A DNA stretch of 64,000 bases from Viola odorata. Lineage: Eukaryota; Streptophyta; Magnoliopsida; Malpighiales; Violaceae. A program made the position numbers and the translations under genes. The stretch is from assembly GCA_963691705.1 (NCBI GenBank), contig OY829537.1, positions 69,337,352 to 69,401,351 on the forward strand. Reading direction: 5' to 3'. Of this stretch, positions 1 to 10,335 are shown one piece after another. How positions within the stretch are numbered: the first letter of the stretch is position 1; every line of letters starts with the position of its first letter. Under the pieces are notes generated by a model. It ran no database searches and was not told where the DNA came from. It was given only the letters and a program-made list of their open reading frames with translations.

Positions 1-487
1 TCCTCTTTCCAACCGGCAATGGAAAACTCGAGATGCATGAGTTTCCAGGTGAACGGTTTTAAGGACTCATCGTCGTAACGGGGTGCTATCGCTATTACCC
101 CTATACGGGAATACAGTTGAAAAAGATTTTGAAGCAACAAAATAGAAGGAGACTCAATTCCTTTAAATCTACATAATGCTATGAAAGCATAGACAACGTA
201 GAACGTGTTGGGACTCAGTTAGGCAGGGTTCAAGTCAAATTGATTTAACAATTGTTCTACTAATGGGTCGAGAGGAAGCTGAAACCCATAATTGAAAATT
301 TTGGCATACAATATCCTACTGTTACCAGGTAATTCGCTGTTAAGGCGAAAAGACTCAAAAGTGACCCGAATCGAGCAACCAGCAGGAAATCGTGCATTGA
401 ATTCATGGGCAAAGAATAAAGAGAAGATGGGGTGTTTTCAATCTTTTCTTCCCCAAGGGCTTTTTTAGAACGGCGAGTTTTGGCCAT
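1..487 (-). pseudogene. E1 aORF2 (partial): antisense plant-transposon-domain protein
   Basis: This is the N-terminal part of the E1 homologue of the E2 gene at 55451-57784. The ATG at 485-487 starts a short basic leader (MAKTRRSKK). From about 355 down to 1, after a frame change, a readable frame carries the family blocks (NSELPGN, YAKIFNYGF, APRYDDESLKPFTWKL), broken by one in-frame stop near position 220. In E2 the same blocks are YAKMFHYGF and SPRYDVEALNPFTWKL. The domain resembles the 'putative gypsy type transposon' family found in antisense ORFs of Tat elements; its function is unknown. The gene continues beyond the left edge. Confidence 0.7.
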
Positions 488-651
488 GATTAAACACAGA
501 TAAGAAATTTGAAAGAGAAAAAGAAATAAGTGCACCTTCATCATGAAATGCCAGGAATCCTAGACAAAGGAGAAAGAGTAATGTAAGTTGCTTTCGGAAA
601 TGGTATTGTGTAGGAAAAGAGATAAAAAAGAAAAGAGGAGGCGCGGAGAAT

Positions 652-659
652 GTTATATA
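652..659 (-). promoter_or_regulatory. TATA box of E1 aORF2
   Basis: The minus strand reads GGTTATATATAACA here, 165 nt upstream of the aORF2 ATG (487). The E2 homologue has GGTTATAAAACC at 57950-57957, 166 nt upstream of its ATG. Identical spacing in two diverged copies supports a real core promoter. Upstream, both copies also carry TGACGTGT (714-721), a CACGTG G-box (832-837) and a conserved AAATGCTCTGAAAAG-like block near 890. Confidence 0.6.
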
Positions 660-1207
660 TAACCCTAAAGGGGTCAAGAGAAGCGACCAGTGGGCAATCG
701 ACACATGGCAGGATGACGTGTTAGAAAGACACGGCATGCGCTAAGGATATAACCTTTGAAAAGGGGAAGACTTTTCAGTTCTTATTAAACCCTAGGGGGT
801 ACTTGCTTCAAACGCCTCCCAAAAGGAAAGACACGTGTCCTTTCTCATCATGACTTCTTTAATCGCATTAATGAGAGGGTCTCTAGCATTTAATGCTCTG
901 AAAAGCAGCGCCAACTTTCAGCACGTGATCTCTGAGAAAGCTCAAGATAACGCCAACGATAACGCTATAAGAGCGAGCAGGCGTTAATAGACATGATAAG
1001 CGTTAACAACAAAATAAACCAAGACTCAAGATCTACGAGAAGAAAATAACGGTTTCGCAGCATACGCATTAGTACAAATAAATACCGTTAAGTGGTTTTA
1101 CGTTACAACCTTTGGAAAAATAAAGGAAAAATAAGCGAGGATTAAATCAAGCTTGAGTCAAAGATCTATAAGTCCCTAGTGGCATTTGGATCGTCCGATA
1201 ATGGGAA

Positions 1208-2930
1208 TCATTGAGCGTCGTTACTGTCACCTGGGTCTTCCTCCTCTGAAGAAAGCTGACCTTCTTTACTCCCATCAATTTTATCCAACATTGCAGAGGT
1301 ATAATCAGCAATCTTACCTGGATCGAAAGAACTACTCCTGTGGTAATCTGCAAAACCAGAGTTAAAGGCCTGCATGACCTTCTTCTTCCACCACTCTATC
1401 TTTAACGGAACCCTGGAAAGCTCCTCGTCTCAAGCTAGTATTTCCTCATGAAGAAGAAAGTTCTTCTTCCTTTCTGTCACTAACTCTGCCTCCAAAACTT
1501 CGACTTTTGCTTTCCCTTTGGATTTCTCTCTACTCAACTCCTTTTGCGTTTTGTTTTGAAGTTGCGTTATCAGTTTCACTTGGTTTAATGCTCGGTCAAG
1601 TTGCGCCTTTTGAGCACACATTGCGTTGGAAAAATCTTGCAATTGGTTGTCATAAGCCTCGGCAGCATAGTCCAGATAGCGGAAGGCGTCTAAAGAATCA
1701 TTCATGATGCCCGCATATCGAGCCCCTTGAGAAAGTTGTAGAAACCTTTCTCTTTCTTCAAAAAGACTCATCATCTCGCCTATCAAAGATGGCGTTAATT
1801 CATCTCCCGAGAAAGGGTTTAACACCCCTGCGGCGCGAAGACCATCGATTCTAAGCCCTGTCAAATCTAGCCGGTAGGATGAAGCTCCCTTAGGTCGGGT
1901 AGGAAGCTTTATCACCTACTCCAGTAACAGAAGTGAAAAACAATCGTTGAGGGGCCTCGGGCAACTACTCAGGAGGTAGACTCACACGGGAATTTTTGAG
2001 AAAATGCGATGATTGGACAGAAATACCCCACCCCCTTCCTGTAACTGCTTTAGTTCTCCTCTTCTTTAACAGAACATTCTGACGACTAGAGCCCCAGATG
2101 GTGGAGAAGTTGGTAGCGTTTGGAGCGGTACCACGTTCAAAGGAGCATTATTCCCTCCAGATGATTGACCCTTAGTATTTTCTGCCAATAAACTATGTTA
2201 GAACAACAAGCAAATCAAAGCGATAACGCGAAAAGAAAAGAAAACTCACCCGTAACGCACTCTTTCAGACGCCTGTACAAAGCGAACTCCCGAATACGGA
2301 AGGACGTATCAATCTCTAACAGGGCGTTAGCCTGAACCAACTCGTCTCTAGACAACACTACTGGTTTTACCCAGACAACACTAGTAATCTCCTGATTAAA
2401 ACCCCTGCGCCACAAACGGTCTTCCAATCAGCCACAGTCTCCTCAAAACCCTGAAACTTCTGCCAGAACGACTGCACGAATGCATCATCCCACCTCGGGG
2501 TAATATCGAAAAAACAGTTACGACAATTTAAGCTAAAGAATTTATAGAATAAACTGACGGACAGAGTAAAGATGCCATTTATCTTGCAAGCGCGAAGAAA
2601 GGCATAAATTCCACACCAGGAGGAAGGAGTTATTTAGGCTGGATTAATATCATATCGGCGTAACAATTTCTCTACAGAAGTATGAACTTGGAAACGAAAG
2701 CCATACAGGAACATCCTAAAGTAAACCATTCTATAGTTTCCCCATAATGGATCATGAAGCCGCAGACCATCCTTAGGAGCGATAACGGAATAATCAGGGG
2801 GAAAAGAGATACCATGACTCTCTAATTCAGCCTTCAAAACCGTTTCACAAGAAAAAATGCTAGGTGTTTTATCGACTTCTGGATCTAAAGGCCTCTGAAA
2901 ATCCCTGTGAGCTCTTCTAGTCTTACGCAT
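1208..2930 (-). pseudogene. E1 aORF1: antisense plant-transposon-domain and coiled-coil protein
   Basis: This is the homologue of E2 aORF1 (58464-60614). Exon 1 (2250-2930) starts at ATG 2930 and carries TPSIFSC, YFRMFLYGF and, further on, LVQANALLE, matching E2 TPSIFTC, YFKMFQYGF and LDQANALLE. A TAA replaces the Gln of the 'NPAQITPSSW' stretch, and a small deletion follows near 2430. The splice donor GGTGAGTTT at 2249 is at the same codon as in E2, and an acceptor TTGGCAG lies at 2182. Exon 2 has several stops, then a conserved region (1430-1915) with the coiled coil SREKSKGKAKVEVLEAEL. One TGA interrupts near 1428 before the end at 1208. Non-functional as it stands. Confidence 0.72.
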
Positions 2931-3184
2931 AATGACCCAGCAAAAAGAAAATCTGAAGAAGATAGAGTGAAATACCTTGAAAGAAAAGAATTACAGGCGA
3001 GCCAGCGGTGGACGGCAGACGAGCAAGGAATTCTTCGTGATAAAGTAGAAGGAAAAGAAAAAGGAAATTTGAAATGAAGGCAAAAAGAGTAAGGAAGAGA
3101 AAGTAGTCTCCTCTTAAAGGACTAAGTGCCACCACATTAATTGAACAGCCAATCATATGAAGACGCGTGTAGAAAGGAGGTAGC

Positions 3185-3190
3185 CACGTG
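3185..3190. promoter_or_regulatory. G-box (CACGTG) upstream of E1 aORF1
   Basis: The palindrome CACGTG lies about 255 bp upstream of the aORF1 ATG (2930). In E2 the same motif, also followed by GGAA, lies at 60876-60881, about 262 bp upstream of its ATG. G-boxes are known plant bZIP/bHLH binding sites. The role here is inferred from motif and conserved spacing. No clear TATA was found for aORF1; a TTTAAGAGG stretch near 3115 is the nearest candidate. Confidence 0.4.
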
Positions 3191-3419
3191 GAATCCTATT
3201 AAAGAAGAATTTAAGACCAAGCAGTTACTCGTCACGTCTTTTCGAGGAACGGTTAATTTTGACCGAGTCAGACGGTTACAAAACAGTTACCTCAAATGAT
3301 TGATGCGTTCGTATTAAATATTAAAGAAAGTCGAGAGAAAATACGAAAATGGTAGCAAAGGATAGTTGCAAATAATTCATAAAAGCCATACGACATCTAC
3401 AAGGCGTTTGACGCACAGA

Positions 3420-3878
3420 TCAATCCTCGTCAAGCCAGTAAGAAGGCCAGTAGAAATCATCTCCATCCGAAAACGGCAGCTCCGCGTCAAGTAAAGGGAA
3501 AGGCTTGTCAATCCGTCTCGCTTGACCTAGCTTTGACGAGGGGTCCTCCGAAGGACCTTTCCCCTTTGTAAGAGTAGCACATGAATTCCCCTTGACGGCA
3601 GAGGCCGTAATTTCAGAACCGATATCACCAGTAGAATCTCTTTCTAAGAAATGACTAATGTGAGGAAATAGTTCATCACCCTTCCGTACAGAAGGGATAT
3701 AGAATTCAGAAGACATGTTGACAGTCTCGGAGGTCTTCTTCTTCGACCTCTTACAATTCTTACGATGAGTGAACCGCCTTTTCAGGCACGGGGAAGAACG
3801 ATCGTCAGAATCTGGAGAAGTTAGAGGAGTTGGTGGGGAATCACGTTCGGCAGCATCCATGGAATATGAGTCAGCCAT
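3420..3878 (-). CDS. E1 aORF3: small Ser/Pro-rich protein with basic cluster and acidic tail
   Basis: This is an intact 152-aa antisense ORF starting at ATG 3876-3878. Seen: an N-terminal RDSPPTPLTSPDSDD stretch, a basic cluster resembling a nuclear localisation signal (residues ~33-48, CKRSKKK) and an acidic C-terminus ending WLDED. The E2 homologue (61133-61621) has RDSPPTPPTSPDSDN, RGRKRLKKTKK and ends WADED, so head, middle and tail are conserved while linkers vary. I recognise no known domain. A TATA-like box sits 67 nt upstream of the ATG in both copies. A nuclear role is an inference from composition only. Confidence 0.68.
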   Translation of the reverse strand: MADSYSMDAAERDSPPTPLTSPDSDDRSSPCLKRRFTHRKNCKRSKKKTSETVNMSSEFYIPSVRKGDELFPHISHFLERDSTGDIGSEITASAVKGNSCATLTKGKGPSEDPSSKLGQARRIDKPFPLLDAELPFSDGDDFYWPSYWLDED

Positions 3879-3944
3879 GAAATGGCAAGCAATTTCAACA
3901 GTGAAATGAAACGAAGATGAACAGAAAAAAGAAAGGAAAACCCC

Positions 3945-3952
3945 ATTAAATA
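3945..3952 (-). promoter_or_regulatory. TATA-like box of E1 aORF3
   Basis: The minus strand reads GACTATTTAATGGGG, with the box 67 nt upstream of the aORF3 ATG. E2 has GGCTATATAATGGGG at 61688-61695 at the same distance from its ATG. The flanking TAATGGGG is also conserved. Confidence 0.55.
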
Positions 3953-4393
3953 GTCATGGTGAAGGGACTTTCCTGCCTTTTCGCACCAGGGTAATTAATG
4001 CATTTCGAGAAGAATTATCATAATTACAAAATCCGATCTTGTGTGATCGCACCTGCTGGAAAGTCGCGCTAATCAAGAGGCGCCAAAAAACCACCCAATC
4101 ATTCACCATTCGGAGTGCAGCATAAAGTCAAATACAAGAAATGGTTGAGTAAAACATTTATTGTCAATTGGCGGATAAGAAACGGGAGTATTGCGAGAAT
4201 ACGTCCCGCAGAGGAATCATTTTCTGTTGGACTTACAACCGCCCCAATTGGCCTGACGATTCATACGACATCAGAAGCAGAAGACAACAAAGGAGATAAC
4301 AGAAAAGGCATTTTTATTTATTAGCGGCCTAAGTGGCCTAAGCGCGTACAGCAAAAGCATAAAAGGAAAAAAGAAAATGATGACAGCCGGCGG

Positions 4394-4777
4394 TCAAGCA
4401 TGGGACCCAGCATCGTCATCATCTAGCAGAGTGGGAATCTCTATCAGGGCATTGGCCATAGAGGTCAGCTCAGAGGAAGAAACCCTCATACCCTTCAGAC
4501 AGCGTCCCAGCAGGTCTTTCCTCAGCTGCAACATGGTGATGACCACCTAGATTTGGGAGACGGCGGTAGCCAACTTAGATACGCTCTCCAGAGGACTAAA
4601 ATCCTCCATTGAAGCTGCACCTTGTCTGGACAAAAGAGGGGACATCATCCCCTGAAGCTCCAAGATATCCTCAGAGGTTTTGGTTAGCATGTTCTCCAGA
4701 AAGTCCACATCGGCCTGGTTGAGGTTTTTCAGAGTATGAGCCTTTGAGATCAAGAAGTTCTTTGTCAGATCATCCAT
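4394..4777 (-). pseudogene. E1 aORF4: 127-codon helical protein, one internal stop
   Basis: The frame opens at ATG 4775-4777 (MDDLTKNFLISK) and ends at TGA 4394-4396. A single TAG (4547-4549) replaces the Gln that follows AVSQI in E2. Aligned without gaps except at the very end, about 79 of 127 residues equal those of the E2 copy (62171-62557). Conserved blocks include KTSEDILELQGM, RKDLLG, CLKGMR and DDDAGS. Predicted mostly helical from composition; no known family recognised. It is the ORF nearest the 3' LTR and has its own TATA box. Confidence 0.68.
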
Positions 4778-4836
4778 GATGAAAATGCCGATATAAATGT
4801 AGAAAAATGTGAAAAGCCGAAGCAAAGGAAGATTCA

Positions 4837-4843
4837 ATTTATA
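4837..4843 (-). promoter_or_regulatory. TATA box of E1 aORF4
   Basis: The minus strand reads GGCATATAAATTG, 60 nt upstream of the ATG. The E2 copy has GTCTATAAGTAGG at 62639-62646, about 82 nt upstream of its ATG. Confidence 0.5.
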
Positions 4844-4977
4844 TGCCCCAAGGAATGACGGTGCGGAAGAACGCGTTATCAAGTCACCCCACCGTCTTGA
4901 AGATTGTAAGGAAGACAAGGTCAAAAATGATGCGGCAACCCTTGGTAAACACTCGGGCTCATTTTTAGCTAGGCTTA

Positions 4978-5391
4978 TGATAACTATAAACGAGAATTCA
5001 AGAGCGTTAGCGTCCATAAACCACACGACGGGGACCGGAGTACTGTAGCTGTCGGCATGATCCCATCCCTATATAACGTACAATGATAACGTGCTTCATT
5101 AATGGGGAACCCCAACCGTTTGTCAAACCCGTTCTCACCCTCAGATAACGGGGTTCTCCAAGGTAACACCCAATTTCTGCCTATAAATACCCCTAAGATC
5201 AAAGAGAAAGGTAAGCCTAGGATTGCTGGCCAAAACTCTGCTATTCTCACTACTCTCACTGACTTAAGCATCAGAGTGTCTACGCCGGAGACCCCCTCCG
5301 GAGCTTTGCAGGTACATCGGACGGTGGTGAACAACAACTCCAAGAAGCCATCTTCCCCTTTTGCCCTCCAACAGGAATCGAGATCTTGTCA
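4978..5391 (+). repeat. 3' LTR of E1 (414 bp)
   Basis: It begins TGATAACTAT and ends GATCTTGTCA, the same termini as the E2 LTRs. A TATA box (TATAAATA, 5182-5189) is followed by a leader with blocks shared with E2: GTAAGCCTA, the hairpin CCGGAG-ACCCC-CTCCGG (5285-5301) and GCTTTGCAGGT. It is about 100 bp shorter than the E2 LTR and diverged in U3, so it belongs to a related subfamily. Confidence 0.82.
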
Positions 5392-6560
5392 CTACCGGAA
5401 CACTTAAAACACACAATATCCCTTGTAGGTACCTTATTCACTGAATTAGATGAAGGTTTATTGTTGTTTTCATTCCGTGGAGGTGCTTGAACGTTTGGCA
5501 CAATTTTATTACCGTATGTGTTCGGTAAAACCTTAGGTGGATTTTGTGCAACTTGATCACCCTTCACCCGAAACGTCTTCTCCCACGATATTGTCTTTGT
5601 AGTAACCGAAGTAGCATAAGGAACCCTAGTCTTTCTCTACCTTTCTATCTTGATAGCCATAAGCAACATCCCTTGCAAATCCGTGTAATGAGTTAGCTCG
5701 AACGCATTAGCTATCTCCCGATTAAGGCCATTAAGGAACCTTGCCATCGTCACCTCTCGATCCTCAACCACCTGCGCTCTAGCTAGCGCTATCTCTATCT
5801 CATTACCTACTCCCTTGTGTCATGGTTTATAAACTTTGATGAAGGTCATGGGTGAAATAAATAGGAACAAAATGCCGCTTCATTAGTGTTTTCATCTCCT
5901 CCCAACTTCGAACCGGTCTGGCCTCAAGCCTTATCCGATCACTATTTATTTGATCCCACCAATGAACCGCATAGTCTTGAAATTCCACTGCTGCCAACTT
6001 GACCTTCTTATCCTTGGAGTAGTAATGACAAAGAAAAATTGATTCGATTTTTCTTTCCCATGCAAAGTAAGCATTGGGATCGTCCTTTCCCTCAAAAGAT
6101 GGAATCTTCATCTTAATACTCCCGAGATTGGAATCAACTCTCTCTTCAATCCTAGGTTGCCGCTCATAAGCTGGGTCACGCCTATCAACATACTCAAACT
6201 CACACTCCTCGTGCCATGGCGCATGATGCGCTTGGCGCTTGACCCATATGGCATGCACGTAGGCCTCGCGTCTAGGTGTGATTGGCACATTCTCGCCACC
6301 TCCAGTGGGGCCAGTCACGAACCTTGTCCCCTCTTATCCTCCACCAACATATCCCTCGGGTAGTCCTCCAAATAAACCCTTTGCTTCTTCTTCCTTCGGA
6401 GGATCACGATCATATAAATGTTTCGCGTTTCCCGGATTAAGAACTTGGGAAAATGAGGGATGGTTGCTCCTTCTTTTGCGAGCAATCTATCAACCTTGCT
6501 CGCGGTATCTTTATCGAAACACTCCATCTGATCAAGCCTCACTAAAATCTTTTGTAACAG
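5392..6560 (-). pseudogene. CRM1 gag (degenerate, cut at zinc knuckle)
   Basis: Gag nucleocapsid precursor of the CRM1 element. The best frame (5827-6318) contains IPSFEGKDDPNAYFAWERK, VKLAAVEFQDYAVHWWDQ and MKTLMKRHFVP, a retrotransposon gag core. Upstream pieces (6315-6542) are in another frame. Downstream, the frame reaches CFKCSG, the first half of a CCHC zinc knuckle, and stops at the E1 LTR edge (5391/5392). Frameshifts and stops make it non-functional. Confidence 0.72.
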
Positions 6561-7351
6561 CTCAGAAAGTCTGGGCTCACCGCTCCTTCTACACCTTTCT
6601 CAGATTCGATTGACATTCCTGAAATTCACAACAAGAAATAGAAAATGTAAAATTGCACTAAACCTAACACTCCCTCACATTTTTACTCTCGTGTTTAAAC
6701 ACTCTATTAATATAACAAAATCACTCACACTTCCCTGCAATTTTTCACGTGCAAATGTTATTGACTCAAGAATTTCAAAGGAAAGCTTACAAAAAGGACA
6801 CACAAAGACAACTAGCTTCGAAAAGAATTTAGATGATTAATAAAAGGTTAGTCGCAAAGAACAAACAACTAAAAAATTTATTAGGCTGGAGTAGAAGTCA
6901 ATATGTATTCGGAATTAAAGAATAAACTCAAAACTCTATGGAAAATTCGCAAACCGTGATGGTGTGCAATGTGTGAGTTTAGGGTTTGAAACTCGTTTCT
7001 TCAATAACATTTCAATTCTTCCCACAGAATTTGATGATTCTTTTTGTACTACCTTTAGAATACCTTCTAGTATTTTGAATTTTTTTTGACTCTTTGCAAG
7101 AATTAAATAATAATTAAAAGAAAGACTCTTTTTGGTATTTTTGACACTTTTTGAATAGAAATAAAGACACACAAATCGCACAACAATTTATTGGGAAAGA
7201 CGCACACATAAGAACTATTGCTAGTTCGACTTGACTCACAAATAACTAACACAAGCACACAAGAAGATTGGTTATAGAACGGATAGAAAAAGAACCAATC
7301 TCAACAAGGAAAACAGAAACGTAAAGATAGATACCAAACCTTGAATGCCTT
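6561..7351 (-). other. CRM1 untranslated leader, no gene seen
   Basis: AT-rich sequence between the 5' LTR/PBS and gag of CRM1. Short ORFs here (for example 6936-7181) have no recognisable domain and lie in what is leader sequence in related elements. Confidence 0.5.
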
Positions 7352-7365
7352 GAGCTCCGCTACCA
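7352..7365 (-). promoter_or_regulatory. Primer-binding site of CRM1
   Basis: The minus strand reads TGGTAGCGGAGCTC, two bases after the LTR end (TGATATGATCC on plus at 7368). CRM2 has TGGTAACGGAGC and CRM3 a related TAGTAGCGGAGCTCGG at the same position. This is a tRNA-primer site in a lineage where TGGTATCAGAGC is common; the exact primer tRNA was not identified. Confidence 0.6.
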
Positions 7366-7367
7366 AC

Positions 7368-8516
7368 TGATATGATCCTAGTTGCGTAGGATGCGTAACG
7401 AGTACTTTTTGATCTAGTTCAAAGGATTGGATTTTGAATGCGGAATAAAATAACTCAATATGGAAGTTTAACCCTGCTAATAACTTGTACTAGCCAACCT
7501 AAATGTAACAAGTGAGGTTCTTGTTTCAGATCCCTAACCCTGCATTCAACCTGTGAATACCAACCTAGGTGAAACAACACAATGGGGGTTCGAACTTTAG
7601 GTTTTTACTTGCCAGTTATTCAAGCGTTCAGACTTAAATAGTAACATGGTTCCCATGTGAACAATTGAGAAAATCCTCTCTGAATTTAATTGATAAAAAG
7701 CTTGTTTTTACAATGAGCACAATCGGCCCAATATATAGGCAAAACGCATAGTACACTTAAACTATAACTCTAAGTTCTAGTACGAATAGGAATAGAAGTT
7801 CTATCTAATAAATAACTCTAATAACTTAATAAACTAAATAATAAATACTTAATTAAGTTCCAGAAGCTTCAGAATCATAATCGCATGAATGGACTCCAAG
7901 ATGGGCCACAATATGCAAGTCGTGATCTGCCGTGCGTTCACACTGCGCGCCAAAATGTCCATTAGGGCCAACTTTCAAACGGCTAGTCCTAATCGTCTGA
8001 AACTTGTCCCAATGCTCCCAAACATCCCAAAATTTAGTAAACCAAGTCCTTCTCCCTTTTTCGAGCCTGACTAGTCCAAAGAATGGTCGCTAGTGTTGAC
8101 AAACGCATCCGAGAATCCTAGTCCGAGTAGAACTCTGACTATCACAATGTCTCTATAGGCCAACTAGCAAATGAATCGTGCATTTGGCTTGAAATTTGGA
8201 CAGAAACTCCCTGACATCCCAAATGTTCTTGTATTTTATCCAGGGCTCGTATAATCTGTCTTATTTCCAAGGTGGCTCGGGGGTCAATCTCGCAGACGCA
8301 TACGGTGCGCGTTGTGCGCCTTTGGCCCGCGCCTTGCGCCAAGACTCTCTCTCTTGCAGCATATCCTCCTCTACACGTACCTCGACTCTGTGAATTAGTT
8401 GAGCCAGCCTCGCGTGCTAGTCTTCACCTCGCGCTTGCATCCTTGGCTCGATGGGCGGTAAGCGCATACCATGCGCATGCGGTGCACTAGGGTTTATATG
8501 AGGATTCGCATCATCC
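7368..8516 (-). repeat. 5' LTR of CRM1, truncated at its outer end
   Basis: The inner edge is TGATATGATCCTAG (plus strand), next to the PBS. On the minus strand a stretch GAGAGGATTTTCTCAATTG matches CRM2 LTR sequence near 26210. The outer edge reads AGGATGATGCGAATCC on the minus strand, matching CRM2 LTR just inside its start (CCTAGTGATGCAAATC), so only the first several bases are missing. Confidence 0.65.
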
Positions 8517-8628
8517 TAATGACATGCCTAAAGGACTTCCACCCATCCGAGGAATAGAACACAAGATAGATTTGATTCCAAGATCGACCTTGCCAAACAA
8601 ACCGGCCTACCGGTGCAACCTCAGTCAC
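8517..8628 (+). repeat. 112-bp fragment of chromovirus reverse transcriptase (filler DNA)
   Basis: The plus strand encodes MPKGLPPIRGIEHKIDLI followed by NKPAYRCN, which matches the N-terminal RT region of CRM3 (LPEGLPPIRGIEHKTDLI, near 33310-33360). It is orientation-reversed relative to CRM1 and is flanked directly by a truncated LTR on one side and a truncated mariner element on the other. Looks like DNA captured at a repaired break. Confidence 0.75.
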
Positions 8629-9398
8629 CAACAGAAACACTCCAATCCTACCATCAAATGTACAATTCCCATCAGAGTCATATCTAGGCCTAGCAAAAGC
8701 TACAAGGAACATAATCTTAGGAATAAAATTAGTACTTTTGATGGTTCTTACAGGTTCATCTTCATTAGGGAGGAGGTAGTACATCTGGACCTTCCTTGTC
8801 GTTTGAAACCATTTCTCATCTATGTGAACCACATTTTCCATGTCGTAAAAATAATTTGTTGCTGGAAGTGAGGCTGGATCAATCAATGAAAGATAGTGTC
8901 GAACCCTTTGCACACGATTTCCCTCTGTCAATGTTGGTTTGATGGTATTACTGTGGCGCTTCAACTCTCTAGTTTTTAATTTCGAGTGCAAAAATGACTT
9001 CGAAATACCCAAAGCAGAGGCAACGGACTATAGGGTTGTTCTATCCCTTAAAGGAATATCTCTAATTTTCTAGAAGTCAAATTCAATCCTCTTTCTGCCA
9101 CAATTCTTAACTCTGCAAAGAGAAACATTGTGGTTGATGGAGTCCCTTCCCCTTTTCCACTGTTGGATTGATCGAATATGCATATTGAAAATCTCTGCAA
9201 CATCCCCTGTTGTTGTCTTCTTCAGCTTTCCATTGACACTTCTTTGTAGAAGCATATTATAGGATGTGACTCTATCCTCAGGACAGAGCTCTCTTCTTCG
9301 CCGATTTGGACCTACCATTAATAATACAACATCATTGCAATTGAGATGAATTTTACAACTTAACATTTCAACCATACTACTGTAAGATGAAAAACTAA
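8629..9398 (-). pseudogene. MLE1 transposase, central part
   Basis: Mariner-family transposase remnant. In order: a helix-turn-helix-like part (RSVNGKLKK, VAEIFNMHIRSIQQWKRG), then KNCGRKR. A TAG and a second TAG follow in the stretch before SVASALGISKSFLHSK. Next come the first catalytic Asp in VHIDEKWF and ARPRYDSDGNCTFDGRIG. The frame ends at the RT filler fragment, so catalytic residues two and three are gone. The protein would cut and paste its own element at TA sites; this copy cannot. Confidence 0.8.
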
Positions 9399-10175
9399 GG
9401 CTGCGTTTCACAACGCAAAATTTTATGTTTTTAGAAAATAGTAGAAAATTTTCTGAAAATGAAAATTTTGTTTCACTACTACAGTACGTTTTCTATTTTC
9501 TAGCTTTCATTTTCCAACCTTATAAAACTCGAAATCGTATTCACCTAACAATTCTTTCTTATTTTTTTGAAAAACAAAAGCTATTACCTTTGTTAAATCA
9601 ATTTTATTTTAATTAAAAAACAATGCTAATGTTTTTTTTAAAAAAAATTAATAAACTAAATACTTGCCGATTTTAAGTTTGTTAAAGATCAAATATAAAT
9701 ATGCTAAATATATTCATGTCTAAATTCAAAAGCACAAGCCATTTAAAGGCTATTTAATTTTGAAAAAATTTTAACAGTTAGAAAATTTTTCAAAATCTGT
9801 TTCACAACAACATTTACCTAAATGGAAAATTTTCACCAAATTTTCCAATTTTGCAATTGGAAAACAGTTTTTCAGAATTAACACAACAAGTTTAGAAAAT
9901 TTTGCAAACGCCATATTTGAAGTTTTCCAAATTTTCCAACCCAACCGATCCATATTGTTAATCTAAAAAACAAACAAAGTTATTTTAGACATGTCTACCC
10001 TCGTAATTTTGATATGCTAAATCTATTCATGTTAAAAATCAAATATAAATATAATATTTGCGTTCATGAAAATAAAATACATATAAAATAGTCTTGAATT
10101 ATTTGTTCATGACGTGAATACTACAAATTTGAATATTCAAAACATACTTAATTTAACTTACTACTTCTTCATATT

Positions 10176-10334
10176 CTAACAATTATTATAATTAGCCCAT
10201 AATTGATCTGCAATATCTTTTCTCACCGCATTCATTAGTTGTTGTTGGGACATATCCACTTGAATACCTTCTTCCGTCACAATAGCTTCGTTCTCGTTTA
10301 AATTGTGCTGACCTTCTATACCATGTTCTGTGAA
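10176..10334 (-). pseudogene. Harbinger-like transposase, C-terminal remnant
   Basis: A minus-strand frame of about 52 codons ends at TAG 10176-10178. It contains VTEEGIQVDMSQQQ and AVRKDIADQLWANY. Harbinger/PIF transposases typically end in a short helix of this R-x-x-I-A-x-x-[LM]-W type. The frame is cut upstream by the foldback. Assignment rests on this tail plus the TIR and TSD. Confidence 0.55.
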
Positions 10335-10335
10335 T

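Larger units (their letters stand above)
1..5391 (+). mobile_element. E1: 3' portion of a Tat-lineage Ty3/gypsy LTR retrotransposon
   Basis: This is the right-hand end of an element that begins outside the window. Seen: a 3' LTR at 4978-5391, preceded by four minus-strand ORF regions that match, in the same order, the antisense cassette of the complete element E2 (55451-62557). No sense gag-pol lies in the visible part; it should be to the left. Directly after the LTR comes an antisense gag zinc knuckle, so E1 is inserted inside the CRM-like element at 5392-8516. The expected right target-site duplication is CTACC (5392-5396), but its left partner is out of view. Lineage is inferred from similarity to E2, whose pol is visible. 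Confidence 0.85.
5392..8516 (-). mobile_element. CRM1: 5' part of a CRM-like chromovirus (Ty3/gypsy)
   Basis: On the minus strand this reads truncated 5' LTR (7368-8516), PBS (7352-7365), untranslated leader (about 6560-7351) and gag (5392-6560). The gag is cut at its zinc knuckle by E1; the rest lies left of the window. The gag core (KIPSFEGKDDPNAYF, HWWDQ, MKRHFVP) matches gag in CRM2 and CRM3 here. The outer LTR edge has lost its first few bases and abuts a foreign reverse-transcriptase fragment. Assignment to the CRM clade is from general resemblance of gag and pol to that group and is not certain; chromovirus/gypsy is secure. Confidence 0.75.
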
